Shown: positions 42,291 through 53,774, counted from the stretch's first letter. The stretch: 64,000 bases of DNA from Lepidostoma basale (GCA_022606425.2 JAHDVF020001251.1:358501-422500); one strand, 5' to 3'. Numbers and translations are program-made. The notes: generated by a model not told the origin, from the sequence alone.

Positions 42291-42827
42291 AATGGATAAA
42301 GTTTTAGGCTGATTTAGCAAAGTTAGGTGAAATGGACTGCTATGAGCAAACGGTGCAAAATCGAAGAACTTGGAATAAAGTCATCGAGGAAGCTAAATTT
42401 CATCTAGATTTTTATGGCCATAGGAAGTAAGTGGTGATGTTGGATGTCGTGTTGAGCTGCTTCTCCGTAACGCCTCGTGTACCGGTCCACCTCCTCGTGA
42501 GACAGCGAAGTCCCCTGTCTGGCATGTGTCAAAGAGTGCACAACGAAGACGTACTAAGTATTTTCTGTATAGGTAATTTGTAATGAACTTTTTTATATTT
42601 AAGGTGTATCGATATATTATTAAATTGTATATTTTTCGTATAATCTTAGTATTAAAAAATATATTTCCTCGCGTAAGAATTCCGAAAGTTGGTTTTTCAA
42701 CCCGACGATTCGTGTTTTGAGATTTTTAAATCGACTCGAAAGAGACTGTTTACAAAATAATCAAGTATTTTTTCCTTTTTGATGCTATGACATATTAGTT
42801 TTTTGAGAATTTTTTATGTCTTTAGAA

Positions 42828-43050
42828 ACACTGTTTTTTCCACAGTTAAATTTTTTAAAACACTGTTTTTAACAGTAAAATTTTTAAAACACTGTTTTTC
42901 ATAATATTTTAAAACACTGTTTTTCACAGTATTTTTAAAACACTGTTTTTGTTAATTTTTAAAACACTGTTTTTAACAATTAAATTTTTAAAACACTGTT
43001 TTTTCACAGTAAAATTTTTAAAACACTGTTTTTTTTTTTACTCAAAAACA
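42828..43050. repeat. AAAACACTGTTTT tandem array
   Basis: Seven to eight units of about 27-30 bp with AAAACACTGTTTTT, CACAGTA and AATTTTT. Related to 38.59-38.72 kb. Irregular unit length from poly-T slippage. Confidence 0.85.
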
Positions 43051-43059
43051 ATGTTTTAA

Positions 43060-43975
43060 TTCTCAAGTTATTTGTCATTGTGGAATTCTACAGTGTGCTC
43101 AATTCCTTGAGTTTATCCAAAAAACGTGAATGTAAGAATTAAGCATGAACCATATACCGAGATGTGCACTATCTCTTTCCTTCGTGCTTGTTTGTACAAG
43201 CGTATGAGTGAAATGCACTATTTATCACACAAAAAGTATTTAAATTTTTCACACAAAAAGTACGATATCGAAGGCATAAACATTAGTGGATTTTAACTAA
43301 ATATATGTTACATATTTTTATTTTCATTATCTATAATCTGGGAATTTTAGATAAATTTTAAATGAGACCCAACCACGGGGCCATACGCTATATGAATGTG
43401 TATTCAATGGTCCCACATTTGGGGCGGTTGGCATGGAGATGCTAGTTATTATTGTTTATTTATTTTTTTTAAATAAGAATGTCATTCTGTTTTTAAATGA
43501 AGTCTCAAAATACGAATCCATTCCAGAACCCTCCTTTTATACATCGTTCTTTTTATAGTTCAAATTTTTACATCATTGCCATCGCTGAAAATTGTTGTTG
43601 TCTTTTGACCTGCAGTATAAAGGTTATAACGTGCATGTTGTTACTTTTAAAAGGGATAAAAATGTATTTAATGTTGCCATATTTACAAATAATGATATTT
43701 TTAAACGTTTGAGGTGCGTAAACACTTATTGTTTATAGTCGTGAACAATGCATTTATTTTGTTATATTGTTCTCTTGATTTTGTTTATAACTCATATATG
43801 AACAATGGTATTTCCAACAATGTAAAAAAAACGATGAAAAAATGCTTATGATTTTAAATATGAAATTCTTTTATATTAATTTGAATCAATTTTAATGTCT
43901 TAATATTGTTTCAGATACAGATAGTATTAACTAGATCGAAATGTTATTAAATTAAGTATAATTCTTCCAAAACAA
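43060..43975. other. AT-rich stretch, nothing recognised
   Basis: No supportable gene. The 71-codon frame at 43497-43712 has no motif. Confidence 0.35.
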
Positions 43976-43977
43976 AG

Positions 43978-44510
43978 ACTAACTAACCATCACGCCGTCC
44001 TTCCGAAGGGATAGGCAGAATGAATGGACTGCCACACTTTTCCTTCCTGACATATTTATTTCTCTCGCTTTCTCAACATTCATATATCGTGTCATGCACG
44101 CGCGTCGATTTCTCTGACTCCTCGCATGGCCAACATTCAATATTTGATTTATTTGATCGTGCCACGTTTTCCTCGGTCTTCCTCTATTTCTAGTTCCATT
44201 TACATTGTTAATTCTTTCCATGTGTCCGAAGCATCTTTATAATCTTTCATTATTTTGTTCATAACACCATCATTCGCACCGCATTCACTTCTTATATTTT
44301 TTGACACTCTATCATACACAGAGTATCTACACATTCGTCTAAGAGATCTCATTTCTAATGCATTTATTCTACTTTCATCCTTCTTTTGCCAGTTCCATGC
44401 TTCGCTTACATAAGAGTCGGTAGAAGAACACCATTGTGCACTGACATTCTAGCTTTTTTGGATAGGTTTTTTGTTTGCGATGACAATTTTAAGTGCACCG
44501 TTCATTCAAT
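43978..44510 (-). mobile_element. LINE-A 3' end
   Basis: The GTTA tail in reverse at 43978, then [20 protein letters not shown] and GHARSQRNRRACMTRYMNVE, the GYSVYDRVS-like block and SEAWNWQKK block further right. Confidence 0.78.
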
Positions 44511-44514
44511 GGGT

Positions 44515-44810
44515 CGTTAAGATGGTTTGGACACATGGAAAAAATGAGTGAAGACGGAATGGTGAAGAAGGTAAATGACGTGAACGGAGTTAGAAGTAGA
44601 GGATGACCGAGGAAAATGTGGCACGATCAAATCAATCAAATATTATATAGCCGTCACGTGAGGAGTCGGAGAAATCGACGTGCGTGCATGACAAGATGTA
44701 TGAGTGTAGAGGAATTGAAAGAAGTATGTCAGGACAGAACAGTGTGGCGTTCCATTCTTTCTGCCTACCCCTCCGGCGAGACGGCGTGATGGTTAGTTAG
44801 TTAGTTATAT
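44515..44810 (+). mobile_element. LINE-A 3' end, opposite orientation
   Basis: GGGTCGTTAAGATGGTTTGG, TGGCACGATCAAATCAATCA, then GACGGCGTGATGGTTAGTTA. It meets the preceding reverse copy head to head, so the pair could fold back on itself. Confidence 0.78.
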
Positions 44811-45385
44811 TTTGGGACATTTGTATAGAATTTGAGAATCAATATAATAGCTAAAAACAAATAGAGTTCAAATTACCTGCTTTATACCAATGTGGAAAGC
44901 AAAAGTCATCCCTAGAACCAGTAAAAATGTTTATTCGCCTCAAATGTTTAAAATAATCTTTAATATTATTGCATTTTCAACAATATTTATAAATATATAT
45001 ATATTTAGTTACTAAATACGAATAAAAAGTGATTTTTTGCAATAAACTGACTACCAAATGACTTTTTTTTTTACTATGACATGAAATTTGGTTGTTACAT
45101 ATTCCAAATTTAAAAAAATGTAATCAATTAGAATTAACTATTCGAACAAAAGAAATTTCGGTGGCTATACGTTGACAACTCCCCGTCGATTATATGTGAG
45201 TGATGCAAAATAATTTTAGTACAATAAATTATTTTAATTTGAATATGTTCTATTACATCTATTTTTTGTGATGATTTTGGCTTTTAATAATAGATGTCGA
45301 GAAAAGTGATCTAAAAAGTGAAAGAAAAAAAAAAGTGTTTTTATTCGTAATAAAATTGTCAGTATGGAATTCCACAATGTTCTAG

Positions 45386-45795
45386 TTGAGATCGCTAAGA
45401 CGATTGTGTCGTAGAATGATGCATGACAGAATCTCAAATGCTGATATAAGAAAGGATTGTAGAGCGGAAGAAGGTATTATGAACAAAATTATGAAAGTAT
45501 CGCTGCGTTGGTTCGGACGTATGGAGCGCATGGATGGAGAAAGAATGGTTAAGAACGTATACGTTAACGATTTAAACGCAGTACGGATTTGAGATAGACC
45601 GAGGAAAACATGACATGACCGAATTAATTTAATTTTAAAGGTTGGTCATGTTAGAAGTCGAAAGAATCGACGTGTAGGTATGACTCGTATGAATGTGGAG
45701 GAAGCTAGAGAGGTGTGTTAGGATAAAGAAGCATGGCGATTCATTCACCCTGCCTACCCCTGCAGAGAAACGGCGTGATGGTTTATTTGTTCTTG
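45386..45795 (+). mobile_element. LINE-A 3' end
   Basis: [40 protein letters not shown], then stops. The tail GAAACGGCGTGATGGTTT ends it. Part of a decayed hairpin-family sequence (GGAATTCCACAATGTTCTAG) lies just upstream. Confidence 0.75.
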
Positions 45796-46304
45796 TCCAT
45801 TTAAAAAAATCATTTCATAATATTTAAAAACAATGTGTATTATTGTGTTCAATTATAAGATTTTTTTAATCATTTTTTTTCTTCACTTTATTGTTTATTT
45901 TTCTTGACATCTTTAAAATGTTTCCTACACGTCTTAAAATATTAACGATTCCTTTGCTAAATCACTCGGAAGTATTTTTTTGACTTAAAATATTAACCCA
46001 TATAATCTTGTTAAATTCTGTTTAAAATATTTTTGGTTAGTTCATATCGTTCTCCCGATGATGAAGGTATAAAACCTTTGAAAACATTGTGAAAAATATA
46101 ATCCAAAGTAAAAAAAAAACTGAATTCATAAATAAATCATTATTATGTATTTACAGAGTGTTAACACCTTAAGTCTATCAAATATTATATTATTTAATAA
46201 CATATATTTTCTAGACTTTGCTTATTTAATTATAAAACAATGATACTTTGAAGTTATTTATTGTTTTTTGAACAGTGATGTAAAACTCCGTATTAAATCA
46301 TTAA

Positions 46305-46490
46305 TACAAATGAAAGCGTCTGTGTTCTAGAAGTTTTATTATATTTTATGTGAATGACATATTTCACCTGTCGTTGGCATTATTAAATGTCATTTGATAA
46401 TGCCGTAGACAGGCGAAACATGTCATTTACATAAAATATAATAAAACTTCTAGAAAACAGACGTTTTCATTCGTATGAATTATTTTGAAG
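46305..46490. mobile_element. Hairpin element, 39.1-kb family
   Basis: Arms carry TAGAAGTTTTATTATATTTT and its inverse. The right arm has TTGATAAT-GCC-GTAGACA-GGC-GAAACATGTCATT. The left arm is its decayed inverse (GACATATTTCACCTGTC). Confidence 0.75.
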
Positions 46491-46511
46491 ATTGTGTGAT
46501 TATCCAAGGCA

Positions 46512-46815
46512 GTGTTCCGCAAACTTTTTGTGTTCAAGGTACACCTATCAAATCAAGAAATTTAGAGGTACACCAAATAAAAAAGCAATGTTTATTTAAT
46601 GTTTATTTATTACTAAACGAGTAAATACAAGTACTTACTCGATACGCATGCGTTCTGCGTTCGGCGATAGCTTGTGAGCGAGGCGCGCCATGCGGGTGAG
46701 GTTGTCCCGCCCCTCGCGTGATAAAGCACCTCGCTATTATAGCTCTCAGCTATTTTTAGGTGTACTATCTTCACAAAACATTGACTTTTTTCCGCGGCAC
46801 ACCAACTGATGACCA
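46512..46815. mobile_element. hAT-like remnant
   Basis: Starts CAGTGTTCCGCAAACTTTTT, a typical hAT terminal sequence, and ends with CCGCGGCACACCAACTGATG. The matching inverted end is incomplete. The GC-rich interior (AGGCGCGCCATGCGGGTGAG) has no transposase motif. Confidence 0.5.
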
Positions 46816-47008
46816 CGGTAACAATGGTCTAAGGGACAGAATCTTTTGTATAGATTCAAAAGAAGTCCTTCATTGCATATAATATTATACGTTTTTTAGT
46901 TAATTTTGTAGATGGTGTAAACATATATACAACTGTTGTAATATATATTTATATAATCGTCAATAGATCATTATCCCGGATGAAAACTATGCTTTCTGTA
47001 TCTTAGAC

Positions 47009-47840
47009 CAGTGTTCCCCATCCGGTAGGATTATTAATGCAAAAAAACATTTTCGTCCATGTACTCAATAAAATGGAAACAAAGGAATACATATACTAGA
47101 CATAAATGCAGCTCTTTGTCTGTTAGAGACATCATTGCAGCCAAAAATATACAATATATAGTTTTTCATTAAGAGCGCTCGGACTTTAAAATGAAATAAA
47201 ACAACCTGTATAAGTGATATTCCCACAATTGATTTTTTATTATAAAGGACATTCAATGACATTATGTCTTCTTTTTGTCCTGTCACGCCTCCGTGGTGCA
47301 TAGGGCCTCAAGGAACCTTCTTCACCCGATGTCTGATGCCTAACATCATCCCAAGTGACTGCTGCTTTGACCTCGTCCTGCAGGGTTCTTCTCCAGGTGG
47401 CTCTAGGTCTACCTCGCTTTCTCTTTCCTCCCATAGGGGACCAGTCTAGTGCGCCCTGAGCGATGCAGGCTGGGTTCCGTCTCGGAGTGTGACCTATCCA
47501 CTGCCATTTGCGTCTAGCGACTTGTTCTCTAATTGGCTTTTCGCCTGCCATGGTCCAGATAACGACATTTGACACTGTTTGGGGTCAATACATTTGGAAT
47601 ATTGAGCAAAGGCACCTATTTATAAACACCTGGATTTACCAATAACGTCCGCGGTAGATTTCCAAGTCTCACATCCGTACAGCAGTATGCTTTAAACGCT
47701 ATTGCTGAATATTTGGAGCTTGAAATTTCTTCATCAAACTGGTATATGTATATTTGTTAGTTATAAACCATTTTATTTTAGTATTAGTGGTCTGCGAATT
47801 TTTTTACCAGTCCGCAGTTGTTAGGAGTTTGGGAACGCTG
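47009..47840. mobile_element. hAT-type element, 8-bp TSD TCTTAGAC, with nested LINE-B
   Basis: Ends CAGTGTTCCC and GGGAACGCTG are inverted repeats with one mismatch. TCTTAGAC is exactly repeated at 47001-47008 and 47841-47848. GGTCTGCGAATTTTTTTACC near the right end is typical of hAT subterminal sequence. No transposase is present. Confidence 0.85.
47263..47730 (-). mobile_element. LINE-B 3' end nested in the hAT element
   Basis: The reverse strand reads [40 protein letters not shown] and [20 protein letters not shown], and continues to [13 protein letters not shown] sequence near 47680. TTC-rich tail at the left. Confidence 0.85.
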
Positions 47841-47849
47841 TCTTAGACA

Positions 47850-48540
47850 TATAGTATCCTTAAAGTTTAATGTGTGCTAAAGATATACATAGATATATAT
47901 TTTTTTCTTTTTAAATTCATTGTAAAAATGATTCACTTTTCAAGGTTAATTTAACATTTTCTTTTCTTTGTATATAAATATGTATATGTAATAATAATAA
48001 TGTTAGAAAAACGCTAGTTTTGGAGTCAAAGTATAGCCATCTTTTTAGATATCTGTGTACATAGTGATCTGCTCAATACTAAATATTTTTCATGTTTTTA
48101 TTACATGTATTTAATGTGTAGAAATCTCAATGTATTAAAATAAATGTGACTTGGGCAACTCTGCTTTGGTGATTAAAGTTTTGTCCCAATTACGCGCCAT
48201 CTATGATTTCAGTTTGGAAACGTCATCGCATCTTGTCGCGGCCATGTTTTTATTTCGAAAAGAAAACCATAGATGTCGTGTCAATTTCCATTTTTTTAAT
48301 CGATGGTGTTCTAAATTTAAACAATTTGTAAATGGAAACACTACAATTTAAATGTTATGTATCAGTAAATTACCTAGTTATTACAGTTTCTTTTGTTTTA
48401 TTTTCATCTTCCCTTGTTCCTTGATGTCGTGTGATGGCGGCAAGTGGCTGGAGGATGCTATGCATTGACAGGAGTTATGAAAGGAGAAGATGCCAACATC
48501 TTATACATAACCTAACCTGACAACAACTTAACCTAACCTA
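47850..48540. other. Single-copy AT-rich stretch
   Basis: No gene recognised. It contains ATTAAAATAAATGTGAC at 48135, which holds a possible AATAAA signal, and short AACCT strings at 48510-48540. Confidence 0.35.
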
Positions 48541-48544
48541 ATTT

Positions 48545-48770
48545 TAAAATTTCGCTAAACTACAGTGGGAAAAATTTAAATACCTCGGCAGCATACTAAC
48601 GCAATCTTTTGACCCAGATGTAGAGATAAAATGCAGAATTGAGGCAGCAAGAGCTGCATTTGATAACATTAAATCACACTTCTGCAATGATAACATAAAT
48701 TTGAAACTCCGCCAGAGAATGATCAATGTGTAGTCTGTTTTATAGTCTGTCATTGAAACGTGGACAACTA
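48545..48770 (+). mobile_element. RTE-like fragment, pre-C-terminal region
   Basis: Frame pieces: WEKFKYLGSILTQSFDPDVE, IKCRIEAARAAFDNIKSHFC and NDNINLKLRQRMIN. This is the K-Y-L-G-S region after the reverse transcriptase fingers. It matches the inverted copy at 54.5-54.7 kb. Confidence 0.75.
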
Positions 48771-48898
48771 ATTAGTTTTCAGAAGCTCTCTTTTTAAATA
48801 GGAACTTTTCAGATAAAGTGCGCCTTTGAAGTGAATCTCTCATGAAAATGGCGCTGTTTAAATCATCATCATCATTGAGAATGTGAACCTAACCTAAC

Positions 48899-49121
48899 CA
48901 GTGGCGGTACTCCCATAGAAACCCAGAAGCCCGGCTTGCGTAAGAAATTTTGAATCAAAACCTTTTCTGGCTTACAGAGGTAAGTGGCTCTCAGCTCTTG
49001 TGGCTATTCCTCGTACGTCTGATGGGAACATTGTTGGAAGGTAATTTGGTGGGTTGTTGGTTTATGCGGGGGCATGATTACTTAGATTTGGGGGTTTTGA
49101 TTCTATGGGAGTACCGCCACT
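48899..49121. mobile_element. Complete hAT-type MITE, 8-bp TSD AACCTAAC
   Basis: Same family as 27865-28102, opposite orientation. The inverted ends AGTGGCGGTACTCCCATAGA are identical over 21 bp; the last base at the right is A instead of G, at 49122. AACCTAAC is repeated at 48891-48898 and 49123-49130, so it landed in a telomere-like (AACCT) string. Confidence 0.9.
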
Positions 49122-49489
49122 AAACCTAACTTACCCTTAACCTGAAATGCTGGAAACTAATAGAACAAGTAACATAAACTAACTAAAAAGCTTCACAGAT
49201 AATAGAGCCTGACATGATATTTGTCCACTAAGAGGAGTTTATCGGATCTAACCTAACCTTACCTAAACAAGAATGAACTTTATGACCTCAAAGGAAGTCC
49301 CCAGTTATTGAAATACAATATTTCCTCGAATTCATATAAACAAAGATATATTTATAAATTCTTACTAAGAATGATAAGAAGTGAACTCATAAATACATTT
49401 GTTACTGTGCAATGTGGTTTAATTATTTAAATTAGTGGTTTTAGTAGGAGTTTCTTATTGTAAATATTGTGTCATGTTCTTCTAGTCCA

Positions 49490-50015
49490 CGTTGCATATG
49501 AAAATTATTGCAGCTTTCGGAAACATGGGTTACATCCTTAAAAACCGGAATATACTGATCAACCTGAAACGAAAAGCCTATGAAGCCTGTGTTCTGCCAG
49601 TTGGTACTTATATACTTGAAACTGTAACATTGTACAAACAAAGTGCCAAGAAACTATGAGTGACCCAAAGAGCCATGTTAGGAATAAGCCTAAGAGACAG
49701 AGTCAGAAACGATACGGTGAGAGAAAAAACAAAGGTCACTGACATCATCCACCGGGTGGCGACTCTAAAATGGCAATGGGCAGGTCACGTAGCCAGAAGC
49801 TCAGATGAAAAATGGATAAGAAGACTGCTGACTTGGAGACCGTGGACAGCAAAGAGAAGTGCAGGGCGACCGCAACTACGGTGGAAGGATGATCTGAACA
49901 GATACGTCAGAATAACCTGGATGCAGTCTGCACAGGACAGAGTGACATGGAAGCGAATGGAGGAAGCCTTTTCTCAGGAGTGGACGGGAATAGGCTGAAG
50001 AAGAAGATGAAGAAC
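49490..50015 (+). mobile_element. LINE-D 3' end with 112-codon open remnant
   Basis: Reads TQRAMLGISLRDRVRNDTVR, EKTKVTDIIHRVATLKWQWA, GHVARSSDEKWIRRLLTWRP and GRPQLRWKDDLNRYVRITWM. R-D-R-x-R-N-x-x-x-R-x-x-T-x-V-x-D ... W-A-G-H-V-A-R is a common RTE C-terminus of insects. The tail is GAAGAAGAAGATGAAG. Confidence 0.85.
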
Positions 50016-50099
50016 ATTATTATCTTTATTTAGTTTTTTTAAATAAATGTTAGCCAAACAAGCAGTCGGGAAATTAACGTGCGTGCATGACACAAATGA

Positions 50100-50282
50100 A
50101 TGTTGAGGAAACGTTTATTTCTCAAAAATATTACAAATAAATATTACAGTTTAAGGCATCTATTAAGAACAGGTAATATACATTAGAGATTGTTCGACTT
50201 TAGGAATATAAGGTACTCTCTAAAGTCAAGAGTATTTGTCTTCTGAACGTACTTTCACTAATATGAAAAACATTGATCTCTG
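50100..50282 (-). mobile_element. Jockey-like LINE 3' end
   Basis: Reverse copy: TTAAGGCATCTATTAAGAAC, TCTAAAGTCAAGAGTATTTG and GAACGTACTTTCACTAATAT. Confidence 0.72.
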
Positions 50283-50289
50283 ATCTAAT

Positions 50290-50805
50290 TTATCAATGAA
50301 AGCGAAAACTGCCGTTCACAATGGAGTTCTGGTCCCAACCCTAATGAATGGAAGCGAAGCATGGAAATGGCAGAAGAAGGATGAAAGCAGAATAAATGCA
50401 GTAGAGATGAGGTCTCTAAGACGTATGTGTGGTAGAACGATATACAACAGAATCTCAAATGCTGATATAAGAAAGGAATGTAGAGCGGAAGAAGGTATAT
50501 AAACAAAATTATGAAAGGATCGCTGCGTTGGTTCGGACATATGGAGCGCATGGATGGAGAAAGAATGGTTAAGAAAGTATATGTTAATGATGTAAATGGG
50601 GAACGGAGTCGAGGCAGACCGAGGGACATGGCATGACCAAATTAATCAAATTTTAAAATTTGGTTAGAAGTCGGAAGAATCGTTGTGCGTCTATGACTTG
50701 CTGTATGAATGTGTAGGAAGCTAGAGAGGTGTGCCGGTATAGAGTAGTGTGGCTGTCCATTCTCTTTGCCTACCCCTGCGGAGAAACGGCGTGATGGTTT
50801 GTTCT
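50290..50805 (+). mobile_element. LINE-A 3' end
   Basis: [40 protein letters not shown], then after a frameshift [20 protein letters not shown]. It ends GAGAAACGGCGTGATGGTTT. Small deletions break the GRPRKTW block. Confidence 0.8.
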
Positions 50806-50834
50806 TGTTATTATTGTTGTCGATCTCTGCGATC

Positions 50835-51145
50835 ATGTTCGTTAGTTTGATTACTCTTCCTTCTGGCATCACCAGAAGCTGGTTGGTTCTGCATGTTAGG
50901 AGATAAAGCAGTCTGCGCTGTCACTGTTGAAGATAACCACCCAGAACATATAAAGGATACCCTACAAGATGGCAGAGTTTTTAAAGAATCCACTGATAAG
51001 TCTGAAGAAATGGTTAAGTGTGAACCCATCCCTCCTTATCTGTAGACTATTGGTCCCCAGCATGCCCAAGAGGAATGCACATGTAGTGGGATAAAGCCAC
51101 GGATAGCTACCAAACTCATGTAGAGATATCTCAGTTGGTAATATA
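50835..51145 (-). mobile_element. Divergent Jockey-like LINE fragment
   Basis: Reverse copy of the same C-terminal region as 25.5-25.85 kb, with TTCTGGCATCACCAGAAGCT, GGAATGCACATGTAGTGGGA and TAAAGCCACGGATAGCTACC. Clearly diverged from the main family. Confidence 0.65.
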
Positions 51146-51149
51146 ATAA

Positions 51150-51789
51150 ATTTGTTTCAAAATTTGTCGAAGACAAGTTTACTAGTATTGTAAATGAACA
51201 TAGAATATTGATCAGTGCACTGCAATCGCTTATAGTAGTACGCTTGAACGAAACTTCATCGATTGGACTAGATGTAAAAAAATAATAATTTGTGCAATCG
51301 TACTAATCGGCTGAAGAATTTTAGATAAGAATACTTTATCACGTTTTTAGTTCATACTTTGACCGCTAGTCAATATTAAAATGGGTATAGCGCCTCTACC
51401 GGCGAATAATGTATTCGCAATGTAGTGATGATTCAGATGAGGCATAGTGTTGTTCTGTTCGAGAATATTCCTCGTATGTGGGGAATCGTCTCTTTTTCCC
51501 CATAAAATCAATTTTGAAAAAAACATGTTTTATGTACCCTTGCTAACTTTTGTAGCCAGAAGAGCCGTTAAAATTTTTAAATCATACATATTATTCATTA
51601 TAATAATAATAAACAAATATGGGAATAATATTTTTCTAATTCGTCTAGAGCTATCTATTTAAATAGCCGTGATATTAGAAAAAATAAAATGAAGTATAAT
51701 AGTAATTGTGTTATGAATGAAGACATAAACACTAAAAAAAACGGAAATTTTTTAAATGATTAAAATATTTGTTTTTATTTGATTGCTGG
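51150..51789. other. AT-rich intergenic sequence
   Basis: No gene seen. It leads into the likely promoter of the next gene. Confidence 0.35.
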
Positions 51790-52177
51790 GTTTTTGAACC
51801 GTATAAACGCGAACCAAAATTATTAAAACATCAGTGAGGTTAAGTGATTGAGCGTAAAATTATATTTTTAGCTGCAAAAAATATATCGGGAAATTTTGCA
51901 AAATATGGGGAAATTTATTTTCTACGGAACATCACTGCACATGATTCCAATCAGAAATTCAGTTTACGAGTTGTCTCAAAGGCGTTTTGTCGCTCGTCCG
52001 TTCGGCGCTCTTGCAGTTCGGTATATCTTATCAGTTCTAATAAAAAAATTACCGGTTAAGTTGCATAACGATAGAAAATAATAATTTCATTTAAATTAGC
52101 GCTTCTTAAAAACCGTGAGCAGTGTTTATCAATTGGTAACGTGAACTCGTGTTTGTGGGAAACAGTTGGATGTCAAC
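51790..52177 (+). promoter_or_regulatory. Probable promoter and 5'UTR of a second gene
   Basis: Single-copy sequence just upstream of a convincing first exon. An out-of-frame ATG at 52170 would start a short upstream frame overlapping the main ATG. No core promoter element can be placed reliably. Confidence 0.3.
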
Positions 52178-52240
52178 ATGGCAGACCCTTCTAAATTGAC
52201 AAGTGAGGAGACCATCGAAATCAGGGAACATTTCATGCAG
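52178..52240 (+). CDS. First coding exon of an unidentified gene
   Basis: ATG in good context (TCAACATGGC) is followed by 21 codons, MADPSKLTSEETIEIREHFM then Q, and a donor GTTTGT, phase 0. It is not repetitive in the window, and codon use is that of a real gene. The amphipathic end (EETIEIREHFMQ) is the kind that opens EF-hand proteins such as plastin/fimbrin, but that is only a guess. The next exon was not found within the remaining 11.7 kb, so a long first intron is implied. Confidence 0.45.
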
Positions 52241-53085
52241 GTTTGTACAATTACCACGTTGAATCGATAGCGTATCAATCCGGCTATCTTTATCTCGGAG
52301 TTTAAAGTTTACTTGTCTTTAAATTCGGCGGTCTGATACGCCGAAATCGGCAAAACATGGCACGTCTTTCGACGTTCGTTTTTGCGTGTTATCGATTCTC
52401 GGGCGCCGAAACGGGCCCCGAAAATCTTATAAATTTACCAATCGTTAAAAAACAATGGATTTTTTGTTTTGTAATAGTTATTTTACCGCCTTTTCTTGTG
52501 GTTTTTCTTTTGTTTTGCGACAAGTGGGAGTGGCCCAACTTTGTCGCCGCTTGTCACATTCCGAGTGTGTGGTTTTGGGTTTCTTCGGCTGTCATTTCGC
52601 AACTGGGCCCATTCGCCGTGTCCCATTTATGCATTTTGATACAAAAAACATCCGTCGCCGCATAACAAAAGAAATATGAACGATTCCTCACCGCATTCCA
52701 CGTCTGCATTAGAAATATCGCGTATATAAGCACATAGCTAATTGTTTACAAGACAAAATATAGCATAAACAAGTCGTTCGAAACAAATGACATCTTGGAA
52801 TGCAAAGCATAGATTTGCATTCCATGTTTTTGAATTCACTTACGAATGATTTTTATAACCTTGGTTGTTTACATACGACTCTTGCAACCTTCAAAATTGC
52901 AATTTATTTTTATTTACGTATTTTAAATCTATGTTTTGATAATTATTACTTTTAATGTCGTTCCACCAATGATGGTAAAACATCTGAGATCTCTCGAAAT
53001 AATTAGGTTTGATTCAAAATTAAATCTATCGATTTGAAGAATGGAAACACTTATTTTTTCGAAATCTTTCGAAGGTTTCATACCT
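52241..53085. other. Single-copy, CpG-containing sequence after the first exon
   Basis: Probably the start of intron 1. A 102-codon frame at 52357-52665 has two hydrophobic stretches (WIFCFVIVILPPFLVVFLLF and WFWVSSAVIS), but a second frame is also open over the same bases and I recognise no family. I do not call it a gene. Confidence 0.35.
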
Positions 53086-53110
53086 TCATATCGGAAGAAC
53101 GATATAAACA
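53040..53110. repeat. Decayed hairpin-element piece
   Basis: TTTCGAAGGTTTCATACCTT and CGGAAGAACGATATAAAC match the centre of the 38.8-kb hairpin. The GAAACATGTC core is lost. Confidence 0.5.
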
Positions 53111-53139
53111 GAGTTTATGATAATTACGAAGGTAGGTAA

Positions 53140-53770
53140 AAGAGCTACAATGGCAGTGCACAATGGTGTTATTTTACCGATCCTTATGTATGGAAGCGAA
53201 GCATGAATCTGGCAAAAGAAGGATGAAAGTAGAATAAATGCAGTAGAAATGAGATCTCTTAGACGAATGTGTGCATACTCTGTGTATGATAGAGTGTCGA
53301 ATGAAAATATAAGAAGTGAATGCGGTGCGAATGATGGTGTTATGAACAAAATAATGAAAGTATCGTTTAGATAGTTTAGACACATGGAAATAATGAATGA
53401 AGAAAGAATGGTAAAAAAAGTATATGTTAACGATGTAAATGGAACTAGAAATAGAGGAAGACCGAGGAAAACGTGGCAAGATCAAATAAATAAAATATTG
53501 AATGTTGGCCACGTGAGAAGTCAGAAATCGACGCGCGTGCATGACAACGATGTATGAATGTTGAGGAATCGAGAGAAATATGTCAGGAAAGAAAAGTGTG
53601 GCAGTCCATTCTTTCTGCCTACCCCTTCGGAGAACCATAACTAATGTATGCAAGTGAAGCTTGGAGTTGGCAGAAGAAGTTTAAAGTAGAATAAATGCCT
53701 GATACATGAGATCACTATGAAGAAAGTGCGGATAGACAATGTATGATAAATTAACCAATAAAAAAAATAA
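53140..53770 (+). mobile_element. LINE-A 3' end, followed by a second partial copy
   Basis: [78 protein letters not shown]. After the FGEP end at 53630 a further short LINE-A piece begins (GAAGCTTGGAGTTGGCAGAA). Confidence 0.8.
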
Positions 53771-53774
53771 AAAA

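Noticed and set aside
49490..50015. Host gene with 112-codon frame
   Set aside because: It is the C-terminal tail of an RTE-like LINE, repeated in reverse at 59.1 kb.
52357..52665. Membrane protein gene
   Set aside because: Hydrophobic stretches exist, but a second frame is open over the same bases and no family is recognised. Kept only as a finding to check.
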